From contig SVQP01000001.1 in assembly GCA_015065285.1 (NCBI GenBank), positions 1-64,000 on the forward strand: 64,000 nucleotides of DNA. The letters are read 5' to 3'. This document shows positions 16,715 through 25,395 of this stretch, piece after piece. How positions within the stretch are numbered: position 1 is the first letter of the stretch; each line of letters begins with the position of its first letter. Both the position numbers and the translations under genes were made by a program. Under the pieces are notes generated by a model, which was not told the origin of the DNA, did not search any database, and worked only from the letters and a program-made list of their open reading frames with translations. Source of the DNA: Oscillospiraceae bacterium. GTDB taxonomy: Bacteria > Bacillota > Clostridia > Oscillospirales > CAG-272.

Positions 16715-18154
16715 ATGAAGAAGATTTTATTTGTAGGCGCTGAGGCAATGCCGTTTGCCGCTACGGGCGGACTTGGTGACGTGCTGGGCTCGCTTCCTGC
16801 TGCCATTCGCAAAAAGGGCGGCAAGAATGTAGACGTGCGCGTGGTGCTGCCGCTTTACGGCGCTATGGGCAAGACTTGGCGTGATCAGCTTGTGCACGAG
16901 GCGGATTTCCGCGTCAATCTGGCGTGGAGAAATCAGTACTGCGGCATCAAATCGCTGGTCAAGGACGGTGTGACCTTCTACTTTGTGGACAACGAGTATT
17001 ATTTCAACCGTCCCGCACTGTACGGTAACTTTGACGATGGTGAGCGATATGCGTTTTTCTGTAAGGCAGTGCTTGAAATGATGCCCATGCTGGATTGGTA
17101 TCCCGACGTGCTGCACGCACACGACTGGCAGGCAGCGCTCTCTGTGGTATACCTGAATACCAGATATCGCAACAAGCCCGAGTATGAGCATATGAAGAGC
17201 GTGTTCACCATTCACAATATCGAGTATCAGGGTCAGTATGATTTTTCGATCCTCGGTGACGTTTTCGAGCTTGGCGTGGAGCACGGTTCGCTGATGCGCT
17301 ATGACGATTGCATCAATTTGATGAAGGCTGCAATCGTTTGTGCCGATACGGTGACCACGGTCAGCCCCAGATATGCCGAGGAGATCAAGACTCCCGAGTA
17401 TGCGCACAGACTGAATTTCGTGCTGGAGCAGAACAGCCATAAGCTGATGGGCATTCTCAACGGCATTGATTATGATTATTATAACCCCGCAAAGGATACG
17501 GGATTGGTTTCCACCTTTGATGCGCGTCGCCTTAGCGGCAAGGCAAAGGACAAGGAGGCTATGCAGGCAGAGGCAGGCTTGCCCTTGCGTGCGGACGTGC
17601 CCGTGTTGGCTGTCATCTCTCGTCTGGCTGCGCACAAGGGACTTGACCTGATCAGCGAGATTGCGGATAAGCTGGTTGCCGAGAACGACGTTCAGCTGAT
17701 CGTGCTTGGCAAGGGTGAGGCAAGATTTGAAGCCTTCTTTGCCGATCTGGCTGCACGCTATCCCGATAAGGTTGCAGCGCTGCTGACTTATGACCGCGAT
17801 CTTGCAAAGCGTATTTACGCAGCAACCGATATTTTCCTGATGCCCTCCAAGAGCGAGCCCTGCGGACTCTCTCAGATGATCGCATCGCGTTACGGAGCTG
17901 TGCCTGTCGTGCGCGAAACCGGTGGACTTTACGATTCGATCAAGCCGTACTGGGAAAAGGACGGCGAGATGCTGGGCAACGGCTTTACCTTTGCAGGCTA
18001 CTCGGGCGCTGAGCTGCACGAGCGCACCTGCGCGGCAATTGATTTGTACCATGACCGCGCTAAGTGGAAAAAGCTTGTGGCAAAGGTCATGCGCACCGAT
18101 TTCTCGTGGGGCGCATCGGCAGGCAAGTACCTGGAGATGTACGACGAGCTTTGA
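16715..18154 (+). CDS. glgA: Glycogen synthase (ADP-glucose, GT5)
   Basis: A 479-residue GT5 glycosyltransferase that extends alpha-1,4-glucan from ADP-glucose. DVLHAHDWQAALSVVYL near residue 130, LNGIDYDYYNP near 247, VISRLAAHKGLDLI near 295 and MPSKSEPCGLSQMIA near 378 are all present; the Glu of the last motif is the conserved GT-B residue. The N-terminal motif reads FAATGGLGDV where the best-studied enzymes have KTGGL, so the ADP-glucose-contacting Lys is an Ala here. I believe this form occurs in related Clostridia. It lies 14 bp after glgD. Confidence 0.95.
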   Translation: MKKILFVGAEAMPFAATGGLGDVLGSLPAAIRKKGGKNVDVRVVLPLYGAMGKTWRDQLVHEADFRVNLAWRNQYCGIKSLVKDGVTFYFVDNEYYFNRPALYGNFDDGERYAFFCKAVLEMMPMLDWYPDVLHAHDWQAALSVVYLNTRYRNKPEYEHMKSVFTIHNIEYQGQYDFSILGDVFELGVEHGSLMRYDDCINLMKAAIVCADTVTTVSPRYAEEIKTPEYAHRLNFVLEQNSHKLMGILNGIDYDYYNPAKDTGLVSTFDARRLSGKAKDKEAMQAEAGLPLRADVPVLAVISRLAAHKGLDLISEIADKLVAENDVQLIVLGKGEARFEAFFADLAARYPDKVAALLTYDRDLAKRIYAATDIFLMPSKSEPCGLSQMIASRYGAVPVVRETGGLYDSIKPYWEKDGEMLGNGFTFAGYSGAELHERTCAAIDLYHDRAKWKKLVAKVMRTDFSWGASAGKYLEMYDEL

Positions 18155-18206
18155 TATTTTCCCATTGATTCGATTTTTTACCCGTTAGAAAGGATTTTAG
18201 AAACCC

Positions 18207-20633
18207 ATGACCGACAACAGACCCAACGCGGCAAAGATCAGAGACGATCTGACCATCAAGCTTTCCCGCTATTTCGGCTGCACTCCCGCGGAGGCAACCA
18301 CAGAACAGATGTATAAAGCAACCGCCATGACCATCAGAGATATTCTGACCGAAAAACGAGGCGATTTCAAAAAGCAGGTAAACAGACAAGGTGCTAAGCG
18401 CGTGTACTATATGTGCATGGAGTTTTTGCTGGGCAGATCGCTCAAAACCAATCTGTGCAATCTTGGACTTGATCAGGAATACGCAAAGGCACTGGGTGAG
18501 CTGGGCTTTGCCTTGGATGACCTTTATACCTGCGAGCCGGATGCCGGACTTGGCAACGGTGGCCTTGGCAGACTTGCAGCCTGCTTTATGGACTCGCTTT
18601 CCTCGCTGGATTATCCCGCAACCGGCTTTTCCATTTGCTATGAATACGGACTTTTCAAGCAGATGATCGTGGACGGCATTCAGGTAGAGCTGCCTGACGT
18701 CTGGCTGCCGGGCGGAGAGGTCTGGCTGGTGCCCAGAACCGACCGCACCTTCCGCGTGCGCTTTGGCGGACACGTCAGAGAGCTTTGGAAGGACGGACGC
18801 ATGGAGGTCGTGTACGAGAATGCCGAGGAGGTTGAGGCAGTTCCTTACGACATGATGATGTCCGGTGCAGACAGCAAAGCGGTCAGCCAGCTCAGACTCT
18901 GGCGTGCACGTGACGTCAAGAATTTCAACATGGGACTGTTCACTCAGGGTCAGTATGCAAGAGCAATGCAGGAAAGCACGCAGGCAGAAGCCATTGCCAA
19001 GGTGCTTTACCCCTCGGATAACCATACCGAGGGCAAGCTGCTCCGTCTGACGCAGCAGTATTTCCTGGTATCTGCGTCTTGCCAGAGTATCATTCGTGAC
19101 CACATGGCAGTGTACGGAACACTCTCCAACCTGCCCGATAAGGTTGCCATTCATATCAACGATACCCATCCCGCACTCTGCATTCCCGAGCTGATGCGCA
19201 TTCTGGTGGATGAATATTTCTTCCCGTGGGATATGGCGTGGGATATGGTGCAAAAGATCTGCTCTTACACCAACCACACCGTCATGCCCGAGGCACTGGA
19301 GACATGGAACGAGGATCTGTTCCGCCTCAAGCTGCCCAGAATCTATGCCATTATCAAGGAGATCAACGAGCGCTTCTGCCGCGAGGCTTGGAGCGTATTC
19401 CCGGGTAACTGGCAGCGCATTTCCAAGATGAGCATCGTGGGCTACGGTCAGGTGCGCATGGCTAACCTCTCGGTTGTGGGCAGCCATAGTATCAACGGCG
19501 TATCCAAGCTGCACTCGGGCATTCTGACCGAGAGCGTGTTCAAGGATTTCTACAAAATGTATCCCGAAAGATTCCTCAACGTCACCAACGGTATTGCGCA
19601 CCGTCGCTGGCTGTGCTACTCCAACCCTGCGCTGGCAGGCTTGCTGGACGAGTGCATCGGCACGGGGTACCGCCACAATCCCGAGGAGCTTGCGGAATTT
19701 GCCAAGTTTGCGGATGATGCGGCAGTGGTGCAGCGCGTGCGCGATATCAAGCATGCCAACAAGGTTGCCTTTGCGCAGCATCTGTATCGTAAGACGGGGC
19801 AGAAGCTGGATACGCACAGCATTTATGACGTGCAGATCAAGAGATTGCACGAGTATAAGCGTCAGCTGCTTAATGCGCTCAACGTCATCGGCTTGTATCT
19901 GGATCTGCGTGAAAATCCCGATCTGGAGATGACGCCTCAGACCTATATCTTTGGCGCAAAGGCTGCTCCGGGCTATCAGATGGCAAAGAGAATTATTCAG
20001 CTTTTGTGCATGATCAGTAAGGATATTGAAAAGAACCCCCAGATCAAGCAAAAGCTTAATCTGGTGTTCCTTGAGAACTATGACGTCAGCACAGCGGAGA
20101 TCCTGATTCCTTCGGCGGATATCAGTGAGCAGATCTCGCTTGCCGGTAAGGAAGCCAGCGGCACCGGCTGCATGAAGCTGATGATCAACGGTGCTTTGAC
20201 CATCGGTACACTGGACGGCGCAAACATCGAGATGCTTGACGCTGTTGGCAAAGAAAACATGTATATCTTCGGCTTGACCGCCGCTGAGGTGGAGGAGCTG
20301 TGGCTGCGCGGTTATCGCTCTGCTGAATTCTATGCAAACAATAAGAGACTTGAGCGTATCATCAACTTCCTGTCGGTCGGCTTTGCGGGCGAATCCTTCT
20401 CGGATATTGCCACCTATCTGTTGACCGGTCACGGCGTGGCAGACCCCTATATGTGTCTTGCGGACTTTGAGTCCTATCGCCTGACGCATCAGCAGGCTGT
20501 GCGCGATTATGCCAACCGCACCGAGTGGTCCAGACGCTCGCTGCTCAATACGGCTGCCTGCGGCTACTTTGCAGCAGACCGCTCGATCCGCGAATATGCC
20601 GAAAAGATCTGGCATATTCAGCCCTTGCAGTAA
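18207..20633 (+). CDS. glgP: Glycogen/starch/alpha-glucan phosphorylase
   Basis: An 808-residue GT35 enzyme that releases glucose-1-phosphate from glycogen. Near the C-terminus, GKEASGTGCMKLMINGALT holds the pyridoxal-phosphate Lys. GLGNGGLGRLAACFMDS near residue 113 and the VNVTNGIAHRRWL-like segment near 455 are family landmarks. Its length is normal. The initiating ATG has only a weak, distant AAGGA. A strong hairpin follows the stop, so glgP may be partly separated from the next gene. Confidence 0.96.
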   Translation: MTDNRPNAAKIRDDLTIKLSRYFGCTPAEATTEQMYKATAMTIRDILTEKRGDFKKQVNRQGAKRVYYMCMEFLLGRSLKTNLCNLGLDQEYAKALGELGFALDDLYTCEPDAGLGNGGLGRLAACFMDSLSSLDYPATGFSICYEYGLFKQMIVDGIQVELPDVWLPGGEVWLVPRTDRTFRVRFGGHVRELWKDGRMEVVYENAEEVEAVPYDMMMSGADSKAVSQLRLWRARDVKNFNMGLFTQGQYARAMQESTQAEAIAKVLYPSDNHTEGKLLRLTQQYFLVSASCQSIIRDHMAVYGTLSNLPDKVAIHINDTHPALCIPELMRILVDEYFFPWDMAWDMVQKICSYTNHTVMPEALETWNEDLFRLKLPRIYAIIKEINERFCREAWSVFPGNWQRISKMSIVGYGQVRMANLSVVGSHSINGVSKLHSGILTESVFKDFYKMYPERFLNVTNGIAHRRWLCYSNPALAGLLDECIGTGYRHNPEELAEFAKFADDAAVVQRVRDIKHANKVAFAQHLYRKTGQKLDTHSIYDVQIKRLHEYKRQLLNALNVIGLYLDLRENPDLEMTPQTYIFGAKAAPGYQMAKRIIQLLCMISKDIEKNPQIKQKLNLVFLENYDVSTAEILIPSADISEQISLAGKEASGTGCMKLMINGALTIGTLDGANIEMLDAVGKENMYIFGLTAAEVEELWLRGYRSAEFYANNKRLERIINFLSVGFAGESFSDIATYLLTGHGVADPYMCLADFESYRLTHQQAVRDYANRTEWSRRSLLNTAACGYFAADRSIREYAEKIWHIQPLQ

Positions 20634-20644
20634 AACACAAACGA

Positions 20645-20672
20645 CGGGGCTGCCTCTTGCGTGGCAGCCCCG
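20645..20672 (+). terminator. Stable hairpin between glgP and the GH13 gene
   Basis: A perfect 10-bp GC stem CGGGGCTGCC / GGCAGCCCCG with an 8-base loop. There is no T-run after it, so it is more likely a transcript-stabilising or processing hairpin, or a leaky terminator. Confidence 0.5.
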
Positions 20673-20701
20673 CGTCCATGAACCATCTATCGGAGGCAAT
20701 T

Positions 20702-22612
20702 ATGCAATCAAACGGTATCAGAATACATAAATATTGCAACGGTGAGGACGTCACGCGCAAAAGCGCTTTTGCGTACGGAGACGTCCTTGAGGTTTTTGTG
20801 CACGTACCGCACACCCTTGATGTGCAGGGTGTTGTCCTGCGAGGGAATACGGATGGCTGCGGTGATGAGGACGTAGCACTTGCCGAGTTTGCCAAGACCG
20901 ATGCTGATACCATCTATAGCTGCACGCTCAATACCTGCAGGCTGTGCAGGGGGCAGAGCAGCGGTTTGTACTATTACGAGCTCTTGTTCCCCAAGGGGCT
21001 TGACACCCGGTTTACCGAGAGCATCAACAACGTGGATTTTTATCTCTCTCGCTCTTCCGGTGCAAGATTCCGTTTACTGATTTTTGAAAACGACTACAAA
21101 ACGCCCGAATGGTTTGGTAAGGGTGTGATGTATCATATATTCGTAGACCGCTTTTGCCGCGGTGAAGGGAGCGTGCAGATGCGCGAGGATGCAAAGCTGG
21201 ATCCCGATTGGGAGCACGGCATTCCGCAATACGCGCCCTATCCCGGTGCCCCCGTGTCCAACAACGTCTTTTTTGGCGGCAACCTCTGGGGCGTGGCGCA
21301 AAAGCTGGATTATCTGCAGTCCTTAGGTGTTAAGGTCATTTATCTCAGCCCGATTTTCAAAGCGTATTCCAATCACAAGTATGATACGGGAGATTATGAG
21401 CAGGTGGACCCAATGTTTGGCGGTGATGCGGCATTTGCGCATCTTTTGCACTGTGCCAAGGAAAAGGGCATGCGCATCATTCTGGACGGCGTGTTCAACC
21501 ACACGGGCGATGACAGCCGCTATTTCAACCGCTACGGCAAATACGAGGACGTGGGCGCGTACCAATCCAAGGACTCTCCTTATGCAGAGTGGTATGATTT
21601 CCGATCCTATCCCGATGAATACGATTGCTGGTGGGGCATTCCCATCCTGCCGCGTTTGAATCACGGCAAGGATTCCTGTCGCTCCTATTTCACGGGCGAG
21701 CAGGGCATTGCACGCAAATACGTGAAAATGGGCATTGGCGGTTGGAGATTGGACGTGGCGGACGAACTTTCGGATGAATTTCTGGAAGAGTTCCGTGCAG
21801 CAGTCAAGGACGAAAGTGACGGCGAGTGTGTGGTGATCGGTGAGGTTTGGGAAAACGCTGCCGATAAGATCGCATATTCTAAGCGCAGACGCTACCTTTC
21901 CGGTAAGCAGCTGGATAGCGTGATGAATTATCCCGTGCGCAACGGCATTCTGGATTTCATTCGCTACAGCGATGCCGAGGGGCTTTACCACGTGCTCACA
22001 GAGCTGTATTCCTCATATCCCGAGCAGGTTTGCCATGCACTGATGAATTTGGTGGGCACACACGATACCGAGCGCGTGCTGACTATGCTTGGCAGCACCG
22101 AGGAGGATCTGGATAAGACCAACGAGCAGCTCTCTGTCTATCGCCTGGATCCCGAAATCAGGGAAAAGGCGATTTCGCTGGTCAAAATGGCAGCAGCCTT
22201 GCAGTATACCGTATTTGGCATTCCGTCCTTGTATTACGGTGACGAGCTGGGACTTGAGGGTGCGCGCGATCCCTTCTGCCGTATGCCCATGCCTTGGCAT
22301 GAAATCAATCAACCCCGGCGTGGCGATCTGCTTTCGTATTATCAAAAGCTGGGTCAGCTGCGTGCGCAGCATCCTGCACTGGATGGCGGAGCTTTTGAAA
22401 TTCTATATCATGACGAGTGCTGCATTGTATATGCAAGACGCAAAGAGGGCAGGGAGCTTGTGGTGGTTGCAAGCCGACATGAGCAGCCCTTGACGCTGCC
22501 CATCAGCGGTGACTTTACCGATCTTTTGAGCGGTGAGCGGCACCATGGCAATCTCTGCGCTCAACCTGATTGCGTGCTGATTCTGGAGAGGATCGGAGGG
22601 CAGGGCGCATGA
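20702..22612 (+). CDS. GH13 alpha-glycosidase (neopullulanase/cyclomaltodextrinase-like)
   Basis: A 636-residue protein with an N-terminal beta-sandwich and a GH13 barrel: GVKVIYLSPIFKAYSNHKYDTGDY (residues about 212-235), GGWRLDVADEL with the nucleophile Asp near 350, VIGEVWENA with Glu near 380, and NLVGTHDTERVL with Asp near 454. It lacks a signal peptide, so it acts inside the cell, probably on maltodextrins or the limit dextrin left by GlgP. The neopullulanase/cyclomaltodextrinase subfamily is the best match; no debranching enzyme (GlgX or pullulanase) is otherwise present in the operon. CGGAGG precedes the ATG. Confidence 0.88.
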   Translation: MQSNGIRIHKYCNGEDVTRKSAFAYGDVLEVFVHVPHTLDVQGVVLRGNTDGCGDEDVALAEFAKTDADTIYSCTLNTCRLCRGQSSGLYYYELLFPKGLDTRFTESINNVDFYLSRSSGARFRLLIFENDYKTPEWFGKGVMYHIFVDRFCRGEGSVQMREDAKLDPDWEHGIPQYAPYPGAPVSNNVFFGGNLWGVAQKLDYLQSLGVKVIYLSPIFKAYSNHKYDTGDYEQVDPMFGGDAAFAHLLHCAKEKGMRIILDGVFNHTGDDSRYFNRYGKYEDVGAYQSKDSPYAEWYDFRSYPDEYDCWWGIPILPRLNHGKDSCRSYFTGEQGIARKYVKMGIGGWRLDVADELSDEFLEEFRAAVKDESDGECVVIGEVWENAADKIAYSKRRRYLSGKQLDSVMNYPVRNGILDFIRYSDAEGLYHVLTELYSSYPEQVCHALMNLVGTHDTERVLTMLGSTEEDLDKTNEQLSVYRLDPEIREKAISLVKMAAALQYTVFGIPSLYYGDELGLEGARDPFCRMPMPWHEINQPRRGDLLSYYQKLGQLRAQHPALDGGAFEILYHDECCIVYARRKEGRELVVVASRHEQPLTLPISGDFTDLLSGERHHGNLCAQPDCVLILERIGGQGA

Positions 22613-23886
22613 CCTTTGTAAGAGCACAAAGATATTTGCAAGCGGGAAAGGGTGCCTCTGCCGAGCAGTTTTTTGCGCTGTGCATGCGCCTGGGCAGAAT
22701 TCACACGGGTATTCGCAAGATTTGTGTGTTTGATAATATTGGCGGCAGCTGCCGCGCGGCATATCTTGAGAGCATTCTGCAAAGTGCGGGCTACCGCACG
22801 GGCAGGTTGACCAAAGCCGCAACCGATGGCTTGCGCAGCCGCATTTATCTGGATGGGCAGCCCATCTCGCACAAGCAGGTGTGTGATATGACCGATCAGA
22901 TCATGCAGGCGATCGACGGCATGCAAAAGGAACAGGGGAGCGAGAGTGCAATTGATTTTGACAGCGAGCAAAAGATCTGCGCACTTGCACTGCTGGCATT
23001 CTGCTGCCACGGTTGCGACGTGATCATATTTGAGGCTTCGGGAGATTTTGCAAGTGATCCCATGGCAGTCGCCGCGCCCTTTTCGCTGGTCATGCCCAGC
23101 GGCTTTGGCACAAAGGATACCGCAGCTGCAAAAAAGCAGGCAACCGATGCCTGCCAGGCAATCCGCCGCGGCACGCGTGAGGTGATCACCGGCTTTACCG
23201 GTGGTGAGGTATATAACCTGATCTCGCAGGCATGTGCCGCTGCAGGCAGCCGATTGACCGTGCCTGCCAAGAGCGAGGCGCAGATTGGGGAATCCTCGCT
23301 GAGTCGCACAGATTTTTCGTATCGTGGCAAAGGACCCTACCGCCTGCATTCTTCATTTGAGGTGCAGTTTGAGGCAGCTCTGGCAGCCATTGAAGCCTGC
23401 TATGCGCTACGTCGTGACGGTGTCAGATTGCCGGGTGCTGCGATCATTGCCGGCATCGGACGCGCCAAGGCAGGGCTTTGCTTTGACGTGCTGACCGTGC
23501 GCCCCGGTATTGTGGTCAGTGTCACGGGCTCGGTTGAGGATACCCGAGCGGTATTGGCAGCCCTGCATCAAAAGAGCAATAGCTTTGGCGGCAAGGTGGT
23601 GCTTTGCGCGCCCCGTGTGACCGGACGTTTGCTTGCAGCGTTTGAAAAGGAGTTTTCGGACGCGGACGAATATGCCGTGTGTGACGTGGTGCTTGTAGGA
23701 GAAGCGGAAGAATTGCCCGCGCAGTATGCAAACGTGCAAGTCAGGGCTTGCACAAGCTATAAAAAGGCAGCAAAGCAGCTGCTTTGCTATACCGATCCGG
23801 ACGTGAGTGTGCTGTGCCTTGGCGATCCCGCCTTTTGCTACGGGATCAAAAGTGCAGTGAATGATGCACTGATCGGATTGAGTTAA
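22609..23886 (+). CDS. FolC/Mur-ligase paralogue with lost catalytic motifs
   Basis: A 425-residue protein whose layout follows folylpolyglutamate/dihydrofolate synthase. AAYLESILQSAGYRTGRLT and the IYLDGQPIS segment (about residues 45-85) line up with the FolC region YLxSILxxAGYxxGLxTSPHL...RIxINGExIS. The ATP loop that in FolC reads GTNGKGS is here DNIGGSC (near residue 40), without the Lys. The C-terminal DGAHNP is replaced by VTGSVEDT (near 303), and the EVGLGGRLDATN region is EASGDFASDP (near 140). FolC activity is therefore very unlikely. The start overlaps the GH13 stop as ATGA, so it is coupled to the glycogen operon. Its function is unknown. Confidence 0.7.
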   Translation: MTFVRAQRYLQAGKGASAEQFFALCMRLGRIHTGIRKICVFDNIGGSCRAAYLESILQSAGYRTGRLTKAATDGLRSRIYLDGQPISHKQVCDMTDQIMQAIDGMQKEQGSESAIDFDSEQKICALALLAFCCHGCDVIIFEASGDFASDPMAVAAPFSLVMPSGFGTKDTAAAKKQATDACQAIRRGTREVITGFTGGEVYNLISQACAAAGSRLTVPAKSEAQIGESSLSRTDFSYRGKGPYRLHSSFEVQFEAALAAIEACYALRRDGVRLPGAAIIAGIGRAKAGLCFDVLTVRPGIVVSVTGSVEDTRAVLAALHQKSNSFGGKVVLCAPRVTGRLLAAFEKEFSDADEYAVCDVVLVGEAEELPAQYANVQVRACTSYKKAAKQLLCYTDPDVSVLCLGDPAFCYGIKSAVNDALIGLS

Positions 23887-23890
23887 AACA

Positions 23891-23918
23891 AAAGCGATCG
23901 CTTTAAAGCGATCGCTTT
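23891..23918. terminator. Bidirectional terminator between converging genes
   Basis: AAAGCGATCGCTTT occurs twice in a row; the two palindromes can pair into a 14-bp stem. It lies between the end of the glycogen operon and the converging cyclase gene. Confidence 0.8.
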
Positions 23919-23925
23919 TCATTTA

Positions 23926-25356
23926 TCAATCGTGTGTCTTATTGAGATTCTGATAGTATTCGGATTTTTTCTTGTACATGATCTGCTCTGCCAAGCGAGT
24001 CAGTGCAAGGGCGTCACGCGTACTGTCCTGTTCGGCAAAGCCAATGGCAACCGAATAGCCAACGCGTTCAATATCCTTGTTCAGCTGCTCCAGAATGTGG
24101 TCGATATCCGGTGTTCTGTTGCGCAGGATCACTACGAATTCGTCACCACCGATGCGGTAGGTGTTTTTGTTGCCGAATCGCTTGCGGATGTGCTCACTGA
24201 TAATGCGCAGCATCAAGTCTCCCTGATCGTGTCCGCTTTGATTGTTGTGCTCGCGCAAGCCGTTGACGTCCACGTAAACGCAGCCAAGGTAATCGCCCTG
24301 CGCGCGCATCAGACCTGCCATATCCAACTCGTATTTGTTGCGGTTATAGCATTCTGTGAGCAAATCGATCTCGCTGAGCATTTTGGTCTTTTTGTGAATG
24401 GCGTTGGTGTGGTACAAAATGGTAAAGAGCACGGTGCTCAGACATGCAATGACAATGATGAAGAATGAAACCACACTGCCGCGCATGCGGTCCACGGGTG
24501 CAAATGCGGCGCTTTCCTCTACGGCAATGCCTACCACCCAATCGGTCTTTTCCAGTGCGGCATAGCAGAAATACTGGCTGACGCCGGTGCCTTCTGCCTC
24601 GAATTTGACCTGACCGGACCGTCCGTTTTTAATATCGTCGGTCAGCTGATCCTTAGAGTAATCGCCCTGAAGGGGATTGGTGCGCCAGTTCCAGATGTTT
24701 TCCATACCGCTGTGCCCGGTATCTACGAGGATATCTCCGGTGGAGCCGTCTATGATATAGATCTTTGCCTTGCCGCTAAAGATGTCAGTGTCCACCAGCG
24801 CATTGAGCCTCTCAAGCTCGATCACGCCAAGCAGAATACCGATCACCTCGCCATCCTTGTCGTAGATGGGCGTGTGAATGCAGGCAATCTCGTGCTCATG
24901 CCCGTCCTCAACGTTCTTCATGTGGCAAGTCAGCTTGCCGGTCAGACCGTAGCTTTTGTCCTTGAGCGCATCAAAGGAGAGCTTTGGGTCGGGCTGCACC
25001 ATATCATCGGTGGGCGTCAGGGCCTGACCATTGGGCAACAAAATATCCAATCGGTTGACGATCGCATCGGATTCATAGTCCTGCAGAATGCCGAGCACGG
25101 CATTATCATTCATATTTTCACTGTAGTCCGTAATAATGGCTGCAATGGATTGCAGATATACGCGATGACCGTAAAGATTGTGGTGCAGGTCCTCGGTCAG
25201 CGTGACGATCGTATCATTGAGCGTGCGGTTACAGGTTTCTTCTTGCAGGTCGAGAATGTCGTTGGACAGTACGATACTGGATATGATGATGACCAGAATG
25301 GCAACTATGATAATTGACAATCTTAAGTAGAAATACTTGGTATGGGAAGTCTTCAT
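23926..25356 (-). CDS. Membrane diguanylate cyclase (dCache-like sensor + GGDEF)
   Basis: A 476-residue protein with a first membrane span at about 10-32, an extracellular Cache-like sensor domain (35-285), a second span (290-312) and a C-terminal GGDEF domain. The signature is intact (YRIGGDEFVVI, GGDEF at about 404-408), as are DVNGLREHNNQSGHDQGD and the IGFAEQD strand. It should make cyclic-di-GMP in response to an outside ligand. The inhibitory I-site RxxD, normally five residues before GGDEF, is absent, so product inhibition is unlikely. It is 39 bp downstream of the nucleoside hydrolase gene, probably in the same transcript. Confidence 0.92.
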   Translation of the reverse strand: MKTSHTKYFYLRLSIIIVAILVIIISSIVLSNDILDLQEETCNRTLNDTIVTLTEDLHHNLYGHRVYLQSIAAIITDYSENMNDNAVLGILQDYESDAIVNRLDILLPNGQALTPTDDMVQPDPKLSFDALKDKSYGLTGKLTCHMKNVEDGHEHEIACIHTPIYDKDGEVIGILLGVIELERLNALVDTDIFSGKAKIYIIDGSTGDILVDTGHSGMENIWNWRTNPLQGDYSKDQLTDDIKNGRSGQVKFEAEGTGVSQYFCYAALEKTDWVVGIAVEESAAFAPVDRMRGSVVSFFIIVIACLSTVLFTILYHTNAIHKKTKMLSEIDLLTECYNRNKYELDMAGLMRAQGDYLGCVYVDVNGLREHNNQSGHDQGDLMLRIISEHIRKRFGNKNTYRIGGDEFVVILRNRTPDIDHILEQLNKDIERVGYSVAIGFAEQDSTRDALALTRLAEQIMYKKKSEYYQNLNKTHD

Positions 25357-25395
25357 AAAGCACCTTCCAGTGTGACAGATTTGGGAAGCGAAGAA

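Noticed and set aside
18087..20699. An 870-codon open frame on the strand opposite glgP (and similar long frames opposite the beta-helix gene at 45372-48338, the M3 peptidase at 29836-32013 and the GldG-like gene at 8327-10261)
   Set aside because: They are shadows created by codon bias in the real genes. Their translations have no family motifs, no ribosome sites, and unusual Cys/His/Gln-rich composition.
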